NCBI RefSeq assembly: GCF_043643765.1
Contig: NZ_JBHZSP010000012.1
Span: forward strand, 118,275 to 182,274
From: Marinomonas posidonica_A
GTDB taxonomy: Bacteria > Pseudomonadota > Gammaproteobacteria > Pseudomonadales > Marinomonadaceae
DNA: 64,000 nt
Reading direction: 5' to 3'
Below are positions 25,859 to 35,209 of this stretch, one piece after another (the first letter of the stretch is position 1; the number at the start of each line of letters is the position of its first letter). The notes beneath the pieces were generated by a model that was not told where the DNA came from, did no database searches, and saw nothing but the letters and a program-made list of their open reading frames with translations. Position numbers and translations under genes: made by a program.

Positions 25859-25912
25859 AACCAATGCCCGACCAAGCTAGACCTCTTGATTCAGTACTAT
25901 AAGGCATTGGTT
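25859..25912 (-). repeat. Hairpin between chvE and gguA
   Basis: A perfect 10-base inverted repeat (AACCAATGCC / GGCATTGGTT) with a 34-base loop lies 20 bases after the chvE stop. No T tract follows, so it is more likely an RNA-stability or processing element than a full terminator. Such hairpins often raise binding-protein mRNA relative to the membrane genes. Confidence 0.55.
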
Positions 25913-25931
25913 AACCGTGTCTTCGAGCCAG

Positions 25932-26993
25932 TTATTCGACTTGAGACTTAGTGTAATAACCACTGCCGAGCAGCACATCTTGCCAGTTAGACTTATCCAC
26001 TGTGACCGGCTCCAGCAAATAGCTGGGTATAACTTTAATGCCGTTATCATAAGTTTCGGTATCATTGATTTCTGGCTGGGTATCACTCAACACCGCCTGA
26101 ACCATTCCCACTGTCACATTGGCCAGTTCCCGAGTGTCTTTAAAGATGGTTGAATATTGTTCGCCTGCGATAATGGACTTAACCGATGGCACTTCCGCAT
26201 CTTGCCCGGTCACGATCGGCATCAGCATATCGCCAGAACCATAGCCAACCCCCTTTAGCGAAGACAAAATGCCAATGGAGATACCGTCATAAGGCGATAA
26301 AATGCCATCGATACGCTGGGTGGTATAATGCGCAGACAATAAATTATCCATGCGTGCTTGCGCGGTCGCGCCATCCCAACGCAAAGTACCAACTTTATCC
26401 ATGCCCATTTGACCTGATATGATGTTCACCTTGCCTGAATCTATCATTGGCTGAAGCACAGACATCGCCCCGTTGTAAAAGAAATAAGCATTGTTATCAT
26501 CAGGAGAACCACCAAACAGTTCCACGTTATAAGGGCCACTACCACGTTGCTCCATGCCACTGACCAACGACTTAGCTTGCAGCACACCGACTTTGAAATT
26601 ATCAAACGTCGCGTAGTAACTCACATAAGGGCTATTTTTGATCAGACGATCATAGGAAATCACTTTGATGCCAGCGGCATCGGCATTTTCTAAGGCATTG
26701 GATAAGGTCGTGCCATCAATTGCCGCAATGACCAAAACATCAACACCTTTTACAATCATGTTTTCAATTTGAGAAAGTTGATTCGGTATTTCATCTTCCG
26801 CGTACTGTAGGTCCACTTTATAGCCCGCATCTTTGAAGAGGGTAACCATTGAGTTGCCATCTGTGATCCAGCGTGCGGAAGATTTTGTTGGCATCGCGAT
26901 ACCAACATAGCCATTCGCAGCAAAGGTACTGGCCGAGCTGAGTAGCGTCGCACCAACCGCCAATCCAATCATGGTGTTTTTTAGGTAGTTCAT
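25932..26993 (-). CDS. chvE: Periplasmic sugar-binding protein ChvE
   Basis: A periplasmic binding protein, 353 residues from the ATG at 26993. That start has an AGGAGAAG site and is followed by a proper signal peptide ending STFAANG. The mature start YVGIAMPTKSSARWITDG and the segments ENMIVKGVDVLVIAAIDG, GSPDDNNAYFFYNGAM and GQDAEVPSVKSIIAGEQYSTIFKDTR match ChvE, the multiple-sugar-binding protein of Agrobacterium. It feeds GguAB and in Agrobacterium also signals to the VirA kinase and in chemotaxis; those partners are not seen here. It is the first gene of the operon, with a palindromic operator candidate about 160 bases upstream. Confidence 0.92.
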   Translation of the reverse strand: MNYLKNTMIGLAVGATLLSSASTFAANGYVGIAMPTKSSARWITDGNSMVTLFKDAGYKVDLQYAEDEIPNQLSQIENMIVKGVDVLVIAAIDGTTLSNALENADAAGIKVISYDRLIKNSPYVSYYATFDNFKVGVLQAKSLVSGMEQRGSGPYNVELFGGSPDDNNAYFFYNGAMSVLQPMIDSGKVNIISGQMGMDKVGTLRWDGATAQARMDNLLSAHYTTQRIDGILSPYDGISIGILSSLKGVGYGSGDMLMPIVTGQDAEVPSVKSIIAGEQYSTIFKDTRELANVTVGMVQAVLSDTQPEINDTETYDNGIKVIPSYLLEPVTVDKSNWQDVLLGSGYYTKSQVE

Positions 26994-27118
26994 TAGCTTC
27001 TCCTGTTGTGACCAAGTAAGCTCGACAAAAAGCAAGCTCAGTTGGCCTTTAGAGTTATTATGATTATTTTGTCTAGCCAATCAGGTTTTAAAACCTACTC
27101 AGCAGCGTAGGTAAATTA

Positions 27119-27172
27119 GACATACCATTCAAATAGAAATAACGCTTTATGACATACCAATAACGGTATGTC
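27119..27172. promoter_or_regulatory. Operator candidate of the chvE operon: palindrome plus half-site
   Basis: GACATACC-AATAAC-GGTATGTC (27151-27172) is a perfect 8+6+8 palindrome. The same half-site GACATACC recurs at 27119-27126, 32 bases to the left (about three helical turns). The pair lies in the divergent region between chvE and the Kef-type gene. The ATACC/GGTAT core resembles LysR-type sites, so GbpR is the leading candidate, by inference. Confidence 0.55.
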
Positions 27173-27277
27173 TTTTTCTCAAATACTCGAAAAGCAATCA
27201 ATTCAAAGCTGCGCTTAGTAAACAAATTTCGTATGATGTAAGCCCCTTTTTGTACGCCGTTCATTTAGAAGGAATGT

Positions 27278-28876
27278 ATGGAATTTATTTGGATTTTATT
27301 CGCTTTTGTTTGTGGGCTTGCGGTGAAACTGGTCAATTTGCCGCCCTTGATCGGTTTCCTATTGGCCGGTTTCTTACTCAACTATCTGGGTATTCAACCA
27401 AGTAGTATTCTGGATTCTCTCGCCAATGTGGGCATTACTCTGATGCTGTTTAGCATCGGGCTTAAGTTGCACGTAAAAGATCTATTAAAGCGTGAAGTCT
27501 GGGCGTCAACGTTAAGTCATATGGGGATTTGGACGGTATTGTTCGGTGGTCTAGGTTTACTTTTTGCCATGCTGAGTTTGCCATTCTTTAACCTATTGAC
27601 CCTACAGACAGCCGCCTTGATTGGGTTCGCTCTGAGTTTCTCAAGCACTGTCTGTGTTATGAAATTGCTAGAAGAGAGCGGCGAGCTTAAAACACGTCAT
27701 GGCCAACTGGCACTGGGTATTTTGGTGATGCAGGACATAGTAGCGGTGGTGTTTCTAGTTGCCGCCACTGGACACATACCTTCGCTTTGGGCATTGGGTC
27801 TATTCGGCCTAATTCTAGTTCGCCCTTTGATCAACAAACTGGTTGATCAAGCTGGGCACGGAGAGATGCTACCGTTAACCGGCCTTTTTCTTGCCTTGGG
27901 CGGCTACGAGTTATTTTACCTAGTCGGCGTCAAAGGTGATCTAGGCGCGTTAATCTTCGGCATCCTATTGGCTTCTCATGCCAAAGCCTCTGAAATGAAC
28001 AAGTCTTTAATGAATTTTAAAGATCTATTTTTAATCGGCTTTTTCCTTTCCATCGGATTTACTGCGCTCCCCACACTAAGTATGATTGGCATCAGTCTCA
28101 TTATTACCTTGGTGATTTTAGCAAAATTTGCCCTTTTCTTTGTCTTGCTCACAAAATTGAAGTTGCGCGGTCGTACCTCATTTTTATCCGCTTTAATCTT
28201 ATCGAATTACAGTGAGTTTGGTCTGATTGTCGTGGCACTGAGTGTGTCCAATGGCTGGCTAAACAAAGAATGGCTGGTGATTTTGGCGCTGGCTGTGTCT
28301 TTTTCGTTTGTTATCACCAGTATCATTTATCGCCAATCTCATCGACTGTATCGAAAAAATAAAGATGCGATTCGCCAATTTGAACGCCCCGATTGCTTGC
28401 CTGTGGATGTCTTTAGTCAGCCCAAAGACGCACAAATACTCATCGTCGGCTTAGGACGAGTAGGACGCGGTGCGTTTGAATCGCTCAAAAATCTAGTCGG
28501 CAGCGGTGTTGCTGGCATGGATGCTGACCGGATTCGGATTCGACGTATGCAAGAAGCCAATGAAAACGTCTTTTACGGAGACGGTGAAGATGCGGATTTA
28601 TGGGAACGACTGGACACTGCCGACATTCAGCTTATCATGCTGGCGTTACCGATTGCCGAAGACAGTACCAATATCGCGATTCAGTTACGCAAAGCAAACT
28701 ATCAGGGACAAATAGCGGCCATAGCTCGTTACCAAGATGAGCGCGAAGAGCTGCTTGCCGCAGGCATTGATAATGTCTTCAACTTCTATACCGAAGCAGG
28801 TACCGGCTTCGCGGAAGAGAGTTTAGGATTAATTAGACCCAATGAATCTAGTAAAGCCACCATGCCGGCACTCTAA
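27278..28876 (+). CDS. Kef/YbaL-type cation:proton antiporter with TrkA-N domain
   Basis: A 532-residue membrane protein. Residues 1 to about 355 are a CPA2-type sodium/proton or potassium/proton exchange domain (PPLIGFLLAGFLLNYLGI; FALSFSSTVCVMKLLEE; LGALIFGILLASH). A Rossmann-type TrkA-N/RCK domain follows from about 385 (ILIVGLGRVGRGAF, YGDGEDADLWERL). It resembles KefB/YbaL efflux systems but has no clear C-terminal TrkA-C domain. An AAGGAA site precedes the ATG. It is divergent from the sugar operon and probably unrelated to it. Confidence 0.87.
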   Translation: MEFIWILFAFVCGLAVKLVNLPPLIGFLLAGFLLNYLGIQPSSILDSLANVGITLMLFSIGLKLHVKDLLKREVWASTLSHMGIWTVLFGGLGLLFAMLSLPFFNLLTLQTAALIGFALSFSSTVCVMKLLEESGELKTRHGQLALGILVMQDIVAVVFLVAATGHIPSLWALGLFGLILVRPLINKLVDQAGHGEMLPLTGLFLALGGYELFYLVGVKGDLGALIFGILLASHAKASEMNKSLMNFKDLFLIGFFLSIGFTALPTLSMIGISLIITLVILAKFALFFVLLTKLKLRGRTSFLSALILSNYSEFGLIVVALSVSNGWLNKEWLVILALAVSFSFVITSIIYRQSHRLYRKNKDAIRQFERPDCLPVDVFSQPKDAQILIVGLGRVGRGAFESLKNLVGSGVAGMDADRIRIRRMQEANENVFYGDGEDADLWERLDTADIQLIMLALPIAEDSTNIAIQLRKANYQGQIAAIARYQDEREELLAAGIDNVFNFYTEAGTGFAEESLGLIRPNESSKATMPAL

Positions 28877-28897
28877 TATCACAATCAGATTAAGTAG

Positions 28898-29071
28898 TTA
28901 GGTGGAGGCAGGTAATGCATCCATCTTAGCCTTCACGGCTTCGGCTTTTTCCGTTAATTCAGAATACAAGCGAATGTCGCCGCCACGCTGAGCCTGCATG
29001 GCTTTTTCAAGCAATTCGCCATACTCTTTGTTGAGCTTTTTCTTTGGATCGGCTTTCAAGAAACTAAACAT
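28898..29071 (-). CDS. DUF6435-family small protein
   Basis: A 57-residue gene found by reading the minus strand. The protein starts MFSFLKADPKKKLNKEYGEL and continues LLEKAMQAQRGGDIRLYSEL, the pattern of the small DUF6435 family. It is charged and helical with no membrane segment. The ATG at 29071 has a GAGG site seven bases upstream; another in-frame ATG two codons earlier sits too close to that site. It lies between the Kef-type gene (convergent) and the gltBD terminator, so it has its own promoter. Function unknown. Confidence 0.82.
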   Translation of the reverse strand: MFSFLKADPKKKLNKEYGELLEKAMQAQRGGDIRLYSELTEKAEAVKAKMDALPAST

Positions 29072-29140
29072 AGTCATCCTCTTTGTGCGTCGTTTTAGTA
29101 GATACGACGCTCTCTCTATTTTAGATGTTTTAAGCCATAA

Positions 29141-29175
29141 AAAATGCCAACTTAAACGAATTAAGTTGGCATTTT
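29141..29175 (-). terminator. Terminator of gltBD
   Basis: A 15-base perfect stem (AAAATGCCAACTTAA / TTAAGTTGGCATTTT) with a five-base loop, followed on the minus strand by a run of Ts. It lies about 50 bases after the gltD stop. Confidence 0.88.
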
Positions 29176-29222
29176 ATGTCAATCAAAAACACTCTGCTTC
29201 AATTCAGTGTGTTTCTGGCATA

Positions 29223-30644
29223 TTACACGTCTAGGTAGTCCATGATGCCTTCCGCCGCTTTACGACCTTCATCAATGGCGGTTACAACCAAATCAGAACC
29301 GCGAACCATATCACCACCCGCGAAGATTTTTTCGTTAGTCGTTTGGAACATAAACTGACCTTTTTTCGGTGCAAGCACTCGGCCTCGTGAATCGGTTTCG
29401 ATGCCAAATTTTTCGAACCATGGTGCTGGACTCGCTTGGAAACCAAAAGCCACCAATACCGTATCCGCTGGAATCACCTGCTCACTGCCTTCAATGATCT
29501 CAGCGCTGCGGCGACCATTTTCATCTGGCTCACCCATCTGAGTTTCAACGACCTTGATGCCTTCTACTTTACCATCGCCAATGATTTCTACCGGCTGACG
29601 GTTAAATAAGAACTGCACGCCTTCTTCTTTGGCATTAGTCACTTCTTTACGAGAACCCGGCATGTTTTCACGGTCACGACGATAGGCACAAGTGACGCTT
29701 TTCGCCCCTTGACGGATCGCAGTACGGTTACAGTCCATCGCGGTATCACCACCACCTAAAACGACAACCTTCTTACCTTTCAGGTTGATGTAATCCGCTT
29801 CGTCTTCTTCTAGCTCTAAGCAATGATTCACATTGGAAACCAAGTAATCCAAAGCGTCGTACACACCAGGCAGGTCTTCACCCGGGAATCCACCTTTCAT
29901 GTATTTATAAGTCCCCATGCCTAAAAAGACCGCATCGTACTCTTCTAACACATGTTCAAACGGCACATCGTCACCCACAGAGGTACCCAATACGAATTCC
30001 ACGCCCATTTCTTCAAAGACTTCACGACGACGTGTCATGACGCTCTTCTCAAGCTTGAATTCAGGGATACCAAAGGTCAGCAAACCACCGATTTCAGGGT
30101 ATTTATCAAATACTACTGGCTTGATCCCGTTACGCACTAACACGTCAGCACAGGCCAAACCGGCAGGGCCTGCCCCAACAATCGCAACCGTCTTATTCAC
30201 TGGCACGACTTTTGACATATCTGGACGCCAACCTAAAGCAAACGCCGTATCCGTAATGTATTTTTCAACCGAACCAATGGTTACCGCGCCAAAACCACCT
30301 TCACCCAGTGTACAAGCGCCTTCACAAAGACGATCTTGTGGGCACACACGACCACACACTTCTGGTAAGGAGTTCGTTTGGTGGCTTAATTCAGCAGCTT
30401 CTAGAATATTGCCTTCACTGACCAATTTCAGCCAGTTTGGAATGTAATTGTGTACTGGACATTTCCACTCACAATATGGATTACCACATTCTAAACAGCG
30501 ATGGGCCTGGCCTTTGGCACTTGGCTCTTCAAACGGTTTATAAATTTCGACGAACTGAGCCTTACGCGTGATTAAAGGCTTCTTCTTTGGATCCTGACGA
30601 TCAACTTCGACGAATTGAAATGCATTGTTCAAGCGCTCAGACAT
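29223..30644 (-). CDS. gltD: Glutamate synthase (NADPH) small subunit
   Basis: A 473-residue flavoprotein that passes electrons from NADPH to GltB. The N-terminal part has the Fe-S ligands (CLECGNPYCEWKCPVHNYIP; CGRVCPQDRLCEGACT). An FAD motif (VAIVGAGPAGLACADVL, about 150) and an NADPH motif (VVVLGGGDTAMDCNR, about 285) follow. The end GGDMVRGSDLVVTAIDEGRKAA is typical. The length fits the bacterial beta subunit. It follows gltB after a 113-base spacer with two strong hairpins and starts with an AGGAG site. Confidence 0.96.
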   Translation of the reverse strand: MSERLNNAFQFVEVDRQDPKKKPLITRKAQFVEIYKPFEEPSAKGQAHRCLECGNPYCEWKCPVHNYIPNWLKLVSEGNILEAAELSHQTNSLPEVCGRVCPQDRLCEGACTLGEGGFGAVTIGSVEKYITDTAFALGWRPDMSKVVPVNKTVAIVGAGPAGLACADVLVRNGIKPVVFDKYPEIGGLLTFGIPEFKLEKSVMTRRREVFEEMGVEFVLGTSVGDDVPFEHVLEEYDAVFLGMGTYKYMKGGFPGEDLPGVYDALDYLVSNVNHCLELEEDEADYINLKGKKVVVLGGGDTAMDCNRTAIRQGAKSVTCAYRRDRENMPGSRKEVTNAKEEGVQFLFNRQPVEIIGDGKVEGIKVVETQMGEPDENGRRSAEIIEGSEQVIPADTVLVAFGFQASPAPWFEKFGIETDSRGRVLAPKKGQFMFQTTNEKIFAGGDMVRGSDLVVTAIDEGRKAAEGIMDYLDV

Positions 30645-30662
30645 AAGCTGCTATCTCCTGTG

Positions 30663-30748
30663 GCCGCTTGCTCGCAAGCGGCACTTCTCTCAAATGGGTC
30701 AAATCAAATTCATTCATGGCACGTCATGCAAAAAATGACGTGCCATGA
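30663..30748 (-). repeat. Two hairpins between gltB and gltD
   Basis: Directly after gltB is a 14-base perfect stem (TCATGGCACGTCAT, 30714-30727, against its complement at 30735-30748). A second near-perfect palindrome, GCCGCTTGC-TC-GCAAGCGGC (30663-30682), ends 18 bases before the gltD ATG. Neither is followed by a T tract, so they are more likely stability or attenuation structures than terminators. Confidence 0.65.
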
Positions 30749-30757
30749 CAGCGTGTT

Positions 30758-33700
30758 TTATTCTGGACGTTGACGAGTACTGGCCAACAACGCCCCTAAA
30801 CTCGCGGCTTTCGGTTTTACCAGCCAGAATTTGCCAATGTAGTCATAGAAATTCTCTAGAATTTCTTTACCCCACTCACTGTCAGTTTCACGAACATACT
30901 CTTCGATTACAGAACGAAGGTGCGAACGATATTCTTCTGTTAATTCCGTACCTATGCGGTGAATTTCTACCAACTCATGGTTGTACTTATCAACAAAGGT
31001 GCGATCCATATCCAGTACGTAAGCAAAGCCGCCTGTCATACCAGCACCAAAGTTGTATCCCGTGTTACCCAGTACCGTTACCATACCGCCCGTCATGTAT
31101 TCACAACAGTGATCACCTGCGCCTTCGATAACCGTATGAGTACCTGAGTTTCGCACAGCGAAACGCTCACCTGCGGTTCCTGCGGCGAATAATTTACCGC
31201 CTGTTGCACCGTACAAACAGGTGTTACCAATAATGGCCGAATCTTGCGATTCAAACATCGAACCACGAGGAGGACGAATAACCAACTTACCGCCAGTCAT
31301 GCCTTTACCAACGTAGTCATTAGCATCACCTTCTAAGTACATGTTCAGACCGCCGGCGTTCCAGACACCGAAACTTTGTCCTGCCGTACCTTTCAGCTTT
31401 AAAGTCAACGGTGTATCAGCCATGCCTTGGTTGCCATAGCGTTTAGCAATTTCACCAGACAAACGGGCACCGATAGAACGATCACAGTTGGTCACATCAA
31501 AAGCGAATTCACCACCTTCTTTTTCTTCAACAACGTCTTTCACGGTATCCCACATTTTTAACGCCAATAGGCCTTTATCATGTGGCGGGTTCAACGGTAC
31601 TTCACAGTACTGAGGCTTGTCCGCTGGAATCGCGTCATTGTTCAAAATCGGAGACAAGTCTAGATTTCGTTGTTTCTCAGTTTCACCTGGCAACAGGCTC
31701 AACAAATCCGTACGACCGATTAAGTCTTGTAAATTTGAAACACCCAATTTTGCTAGCCACAAGCGCGTATCTTCGGCCATAAAGCGGAAGAAATTTTTGA
31801 TCATTTCCACTGTGCCAATAAAGTGGTCATCACGCAGTTTTTGATCCTGAGTCGCCACACCGGTAGCACAGTTGTTCAAGTGACAAATACGCAAGAACTT
31901 ACAACCCATAGCAACCATTGGCGTGGTACCAAAACCAAAGCTTTCAGCGCCAAGGATAGCGGCTTTCACCACGTCCAAGCCGGTTTTCAAACCACCATCC
32001 GTTTGGAGGCGAATCTTGCCACGCAAATCATTGGCACGAAGGGCTTGTTGCGCTTCCGCTAAACCAAGTTCCCAAGGCGAACCCGCATGGCGAATCGAGG
32101 TAATCGGCGACGCGGCCGTTCCACCGTCGTAACCAGAGATGGTGATCAAATCCGCATAGGCTTTCGCCACACCAGCGGCAATCGTGCCTACACCCGGTTC
32201 AGATACCAGTTTTACGGAAACCAAAGCATCAGGGTTAACTTGTTTCAAATCGAAAATCAGCTGAGCCAAATCTTCGATAGAATAAATATCATGGTGCGGC
32301 GGTGGTGAAATCAAAGTCACACCTGGCACGGCATAACGCAAACGAGCAATCAAGCCATTTACCTTACCACCAGGTAGTTGACCACCTTCACCCGGTTTCG
32401 CACCTTGCGCTACCTTAATTTGCAGCACTTCAGCATTGACCAAGTATTCCGGTGTGACTCCAAAACGACCAGACGCAATCTGTTTAATCTTTGAGCGACG
32501 TTCTGTACCGTGACGAGCAGGATCTTCACCACCCTCACCTGAGTTTGAACGACAACCTAGTTCATTCATTGCTTGTGCTAAGGCTTCATGCGCCTCAGGT
32601 GACAAGGCACCAAGCGACATACCAGCCGAATCAAAACGCGGCAATATGCTTTCAATCGACTCAACCTGATCCAATTCAATTGGCGTCGCGTTATCTGAAA
32701 TAGCAAACAAGTCTCGCAACATAGAGGCTGGGCGACTGTTTACCAATTCAGTGTACTTAGTAAAGTCAGCAAAATTACCACTGCCTACCGCAGTTTGTAG
32801 GTTACGCACCACATCTGGATTAAACGCATGATATTCCGCATCGTGTACGTACTTTAGGTAACCGCCTTGCTGAATCGGCTTACGAAGTTTCCAGGCGTTA
32901 TTCGCCACGGACGCTTGTTCACGTTGGAAATCAATGAAGTTTGCGCCTTCGATGCGACTCGCAACCCCTTTGAAACAGAGGTCGATAACATCTTTTGCCA
33001 AACCAACCGCTTCGAATAATTGTGCACCACGATAAGATGCCATGGTTGAAATACCCATTTTTGATAGGATTTTCATCAGGCCTTTGTTAATGCCTTTACG
33101 ATATTTCGCATGGCAAGCAATGGGATCCCCCAAGACTTCGCCTTTATCAATCATGTCGTTAATCAAACGATACGATAGATATGGATAAACCGCCGTCGCA
33201 CCAAAACCTAATAACACAGCGAATTGATGAGGATCACGAGCAAAACCCGTGTCAGCAATGATGTTAGAATCACAACGCAAACCCACTTTGGTTAAGTGGT
33301 GGTGAACCGCACCAACCGCCATTGGCGCTGGAATCGGCAAACGACTCTTAGCCAAATCACGATCCGTTAGCACCAGAATCACCGCGCCATCACGCACTTC
33401 TTGCTCGGCTTTCAATTGCAAGGCTTTGATGGATTCTTCTAAAGACGCTTCGGCCGGATCATAGTTCGTATCCAAGCGAACTAAACGGAATCTGTGATCG
33501 TTCATCGCCAACAGACGGCTGAACTTACGAGGTGACAACAGTGGCGACGATAAAATAATACGATTAGCGTGCTTCGGTGTTTCTTCGAACAGGTTACGCT
33601 CCACACCGACACAGGTTTCCAACGACATCACAATGGATTCACGCAGTGGATCAATCGGTGGGTTCGTCACCTGAGCAAACTTCTGACGGAAGTAGTCACT

Positions 33701-35209
33701 GACTGGACGAGTCTGACTCGACATCACCGCCATAGGTGTATCGTCCCCCATCGAACCGACGGCTTCATGACCACTTTCAGCCAGCGGACGGAAGATTTGT
33801 TCACGTTCCTCAAAAGACACTTGGAACATCTTCTGATACGTCGTCATCTCATCTTTGGTAAAGGGTTCGAATTCCTGAGACGACTCCACCAAGATAGTTT
33901 CGATTCGAATCGCTTCCTGCTTCAACCATTTTTTGTATGGATGTAAAGCCTTTAGACGGTTATCGATATCGTCTGTATGCAGCACTTTACCAGTCTGAGT
34001 GTCAACCACCAGCATCTGCCCTGGTCCAACACGACCTTTCGCGACCACATCTTCAGGCTTGTAATCGTAGGTACCGATTTCAGATGCCAAAGTAATAAAG
34101 CCATTTTTGGTAACAACCCAACGAGATGGACGCAACCCGTTACGGTCCAACATACAAATAGCATGACGGCCATCGGTCATGACCAAGCCAGCTGGACCAT
34201 CCCAAGGTTCCATGTGCATCGAGTTGTACTCGTAAAAAGCACGTAACTCTGGATCCATGTTTTCAACATTTTGCCATGCAGGTGGAATAATCAAACGCGC
34301 TGCACGAAAGATGTCCATGCCACCAGTGACAAGTATTTCCAACATGTTATCCATAGAGGAAGAGTCAGAACCCGTCAGGTTAACCAAAGGTTGTAAGTCC
34401 TGTAACTCTGGAATCAAAGGTGAACGCAATTTACTAGCACGCGCCAATGCCCAGTTACGGTTACCTTCAATGGTGTTGATCTCACCATTGTGCGCCAACA
34501 TACGGAAAGGCTGCGCCAACGGCCAACGAGGTAAAGTGTTGGTTGAGAAACGTTGGTGGAACACACAAATAGCGGTTTTCAGTTTTTCGTTACCAAGGTC
34601 TTTGTAAAAAGACGGCAGATCAACTGGCATCATCAGACCTTTGTAAGACAAAACCTTGTCTGACAAAGAACAGATGTAAAAATTCTCATACTGTGCCAAC
34701 GCAATTTCGGCTTGACGACGTGCCACAAACAAACGGGTGGCAAACGTACGGGCGTCCATACGATTGCTATCAATGAAGACTTGCTCAATTCGAGGTAAGC
34801 AATCTAATGCGATGCTACCTAGGCAAGAGGGATCCGTTGGCACTTCACGCCAACCTACGACCTTCAGACCTTGCTCTTCTAATTCTTTCGTCACACGTAC
34901 ACGTTGTTCTTCCGCTAGTGCTAGGTCCTGGTCTAAAAAGACCATACCAATGCCATACAAATCCGAAAGGGTATGGTTAAACAAGGTATCGGCTTCTGCA
35001 CGTAAAAACGCATCCGGCTTTTGAATCAATAGGCCACAACCGTCGCCCGTTTTCCCGTCTGCAGCGATACCGCCGCGGTGCGTCATACATGTCAAAGATT
35101 CAATGGCGGTTTTTAGCAGTTCATGACTGGTACTGCCTTCCATATGTGCAATTAAGCCGAAGCCGCAGTTGTCTTTGAACTCGCCAGGACGATAAAGGCC
35201 TGCATTCAT
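30758..35209 (-). CDS. gltB: Glutamate synthase large subunit
   Basis: A 1483-residue enzyme that makes two glutamates from glutamine and 2-oxoglutarate. The catalytic Cys of the class-II glutaminase domain is residue 15 (KDNCGFGLIAHMEG), so the propeptide is short. A central domain (about 480-760) precedes the FMN-binding synthase domain (about 800-1190). The 3Fe-4S ligands are in CKFLRICHLNNCATGVATQ. The C-terminal GXGXG beta-helix (about 1240-1440) has GGLNMYLEGDANDYVGKGM. It is normal in length and order and lies in the conserved aroKB-damX-gltBD run. Confidence 0.97.
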   Translation of the reverse strand: MNAGLYRPGEFKDNCGFGLIAHMEGSTSHELLKTAIESLTCMTHRGGIAADGKTGDGCGLLIQKPDAFLRAEADTLFNHTLSDLYGIGMVFLDQDLALAEEQRVRVTKELEEQGLKVVGWREVPTDPSCLGSIALDCLPRIEQVFIDSNRMDARTFATRLFVARRQAEIALAQYENFYICSLSDKVLSYKGLMMPVDLPSFYKDLGNEKLKTAICVFHQRFSTNTLPRWPLAQPFRMLAHNGEINTIEGNRNWALARASKLRSPLIPELQDLQPLVNLTGSDSSSMDNMLEILVTGGMDIFRAARLIIPPAWQNVENMDPELRAFYEYNSMHMEPWDGPAGLVMTDGRHAICMLDRNGLRPSRWVVTKNGFITLASEIGTYDYKPEDVVAKGRVGPGQMLVVDTQTGKVLHTDDIDNRLKALHPYKKWLKQEAIRIETILVESSQEFEPFTKDEMTTYQKMFQVSFEEREQIFRPLAESGHEAVGSMGDDTPMAVMSSQTRPVSDYFRQKFAQVTNPPIDPLRESIVMSLETCVGVERNLFEETPKHANRIILSSPLLSPRKFSRLLAMNDHRFRLVRLDTNYDPAEASLEESIKALQLKAEQEVRDGAVILVLTDRDLAKSRLPIPAPMAVGAVHHHLTKVGLRCDSNIIADTGFARDPHQFAVLLGFGATAVYPYLSYRLINDMIDKGEVLGDPIACHAKYRKGINKGLMKILSKMGISTMASYRGAQLFEAVGLAKDVIDLCFKGVASRIEGANFIDFQREQASVANNAWKLRKPIQQGGYLKYVHDAEYHAFNPDVVRNLQTAVGSGNFADFTKYTELVNSRPASMLRDLFAISDNATPIELDQVESIESILPRFDSAGMSLGALSPEAHEALAQAMNELGCRSNSGEGGEDPARHGTERRSKIKQIASGRFGVTPEYLVNAEVLQIKVAQGAKPGEGGQLPGGKVNGLIARLRYAVPGVTLISPPPHHDIYSIEDLAQLIFDLKQVNPDALVSVKLVSEPGVGTIAAGVAKAYADLITISGYDGGTAASPITSIRHAGSPWELGLAEAQQALRANDLRGKIRLQTDGGLKTGLDVVKAAILGAESFGFGTTPMVAMGCKFLRICHLNNCATGVATQDQKLRDDHFIGTVEMIKNFFRFMAEDTRLWLAKLGVSNLQDLIGRTDLLSLLPGETEKQRNLDLSPILNNDAIPADKPQYCEVPLNPPHDKGLLALKMWDTVKDVVEEKEGGEFAFDVTNCDRSIGARLSGEIAKRYGNQGMADTPLTLKLKGTAGQSFGVWNAGGLNMYLEGDANDYVGKGMTGGKLVIRPPRGSMFESQDSAIIGNTCLYGATGGKLFAAGTAGERFAVRNSGTHTVIEGAGDHCCEYMTGGMVTVLGNTGYNFGAGMTGGFAYVLDMDRTFVDKYNHELVEIHRIGTELTEEYRSHLRSVIEEYVRETDSEWGKEILENFYDYIGKFWLVKPKAASLGALLASTRQRPE

